A DNA stretch of 64,000 bases, taken from positions 1 to 64,000 of the forward strand of contig DAMBSC010000006.1 of assembly GCA_032054765.1 (NCBI GenBank), in the 5' to 3' direction. The DNA comes from DFXE01 sp032054765 (GTDB taxonomy: Bacteria > Bacteroidota > Bacteroidia > Bacteroidales > Tannerellaceae). The position numbers were made by a program, and so were the translations under genes. How positions within the stretch are numbered: the first letter of the stretch is position 1; each line of letters opens with the position of its first letter. The notes under the pieces were generated by a model. It was not told where the DNA came from. It worked only from the letters and a program-made list of their open reading frames with translations, and did no database searches. Shown piece by piece: positions 63,805 to 64,000 of this stretch.

Positions 63805-64000
63805 TTAAGAGAACAACTTAATTTTTCTGAATATCTTGCTCTTTCTGTCCATAGTCATGAATTCAGCTATTAACAAAAATAGTACTATCCATGCCAATGT
63901 TTGAAATTGCTCATCATACTCGGAATATATTTTACTGTCAATTTCCGATTTATTCATTTTATCTATTTCTCCTTGAATAGCTTTCAGTGCTGAGTTTGTA
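63805..64000 (-). CDS. batB: BatB, C-terminal end (partial)
   Basis: The last 64 residues of a gene cut by the window edge: an acidic helical part (IDKMNKSEIDSKIYSEYDEQFQ), one membrane helix (TLAWIVLFLLIAEFMT) and a basic tail (DRKSKIFRKIKLFS). This matches the C-terminus of von Willebrand-type Bat proteins. The stop is at 63805-63807, 4 bases before batC. Whether it is BatB rather than BatA rests on operon order. Confidence 0.8.
   Translation of the reverse strand, partial: TNSALKAIQGEIDKMNKSEIDSKIYSEYDEQFQTLAWIVLFLLIAEFMTMDRKSKIFRKIKLFS

Noticed and set aside
1..64000. tRNA, rRNA or riboswitch genes
   Set aside because: None recognised in the intergenic regions by eye; a covariance search would be needed to exclude them fully.

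Overview
The window is a chromosomal segment of an AT-rich member of the Bacteroidales. Evidence: TAnnTTTG-type -7 promoter boxes in front of many genes, an Na+-translocating NADH:quinone reductase operon, a Bat (BatB-BatC-BatD-BatE) operon, SusD-like, GH92, GH38 and GH43 lipoproteins, a type IX secretion plug protein and an HsdR_N orphan protein. The low GC would suit a Dysgonomonas- or Paludibacter-like lineage as well as Parabacteroides; the genus is a guess. I see no tRNA or rRNA gene, no complete insertion sequence and no prophage.

Layout. 1-6.1 kb: an orphan lipoprotein with a SusD-like half, followed in one operon by a partner-switching and two-component cassette (STAS protein, RsbW-like kinase, two histidine kinases, receiver-PP2C phosphatase). 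6.1-18.8 kb: a DUF763 protein, a lipoprotein with a large ABCG-like transporter, an MFS exporter, an AraC regulator, a DUF6599 protein with a Tat-exported aldo/keto reductase-ferredoxin fusion, and a split RprX/RprY-like two-component pair. 19-25.6 kb: an outer-membrane beta-barrel protein, PIN-PhoH, a zinc-type CDF exporter and a GH43 lipoprotein. 25.6-26.2 kb: a gene-free stretch with relict sequence and repeats. 26.2-33.1 kb: a transaldolase-like aldolase, then a LacI-GH38-GH92 mannoside operon behind a perfect palindromic operator. 33.2-40.6 kb: T9SS plug protein and nqrABCDEF. 40.6-59.6 kb: a degenerate GH9-like lipoprotein and housekeeping genes (amn, holA, pyrK-pyrD, xth, serB, dnaB, ettA) mixed with small regulators. 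59.7-64 kb: PAP2 phosphatase and batE, batD, batC and the 3' end of batB.

The most unusual signal lies between genes. Four separate intergenic loci (25799-25902, 44692-44818, 52629-52710, 57768-57849) each carry 4-6 copies of a 16-bp dyad-symmetric word joined by 6-bp spacers, giving a 22-bp period (one 23-bp step in 15). The word differs completely from locus to locus, while length, spacer and period are the same. I know of no named element with this architecture. A fifth, non-palindromic 22-bp tandem repeat lies between the histidine kinase and response regulator near 17.0 kb.

Other points: the first kinase of the partner-switching cassette lacks its phospho-accepting histidine (Asp-Arg in place of His-Glu); the GH9-like protein lacks the recognisable catalytic Asp motif and the catalytic Glu; a 25-27 bp inverted repeat with near-identical arms closes two unrelated convergent gene pairs; and a short promoter-to-terminator unit near 57.0 kb looks like a small RNA.
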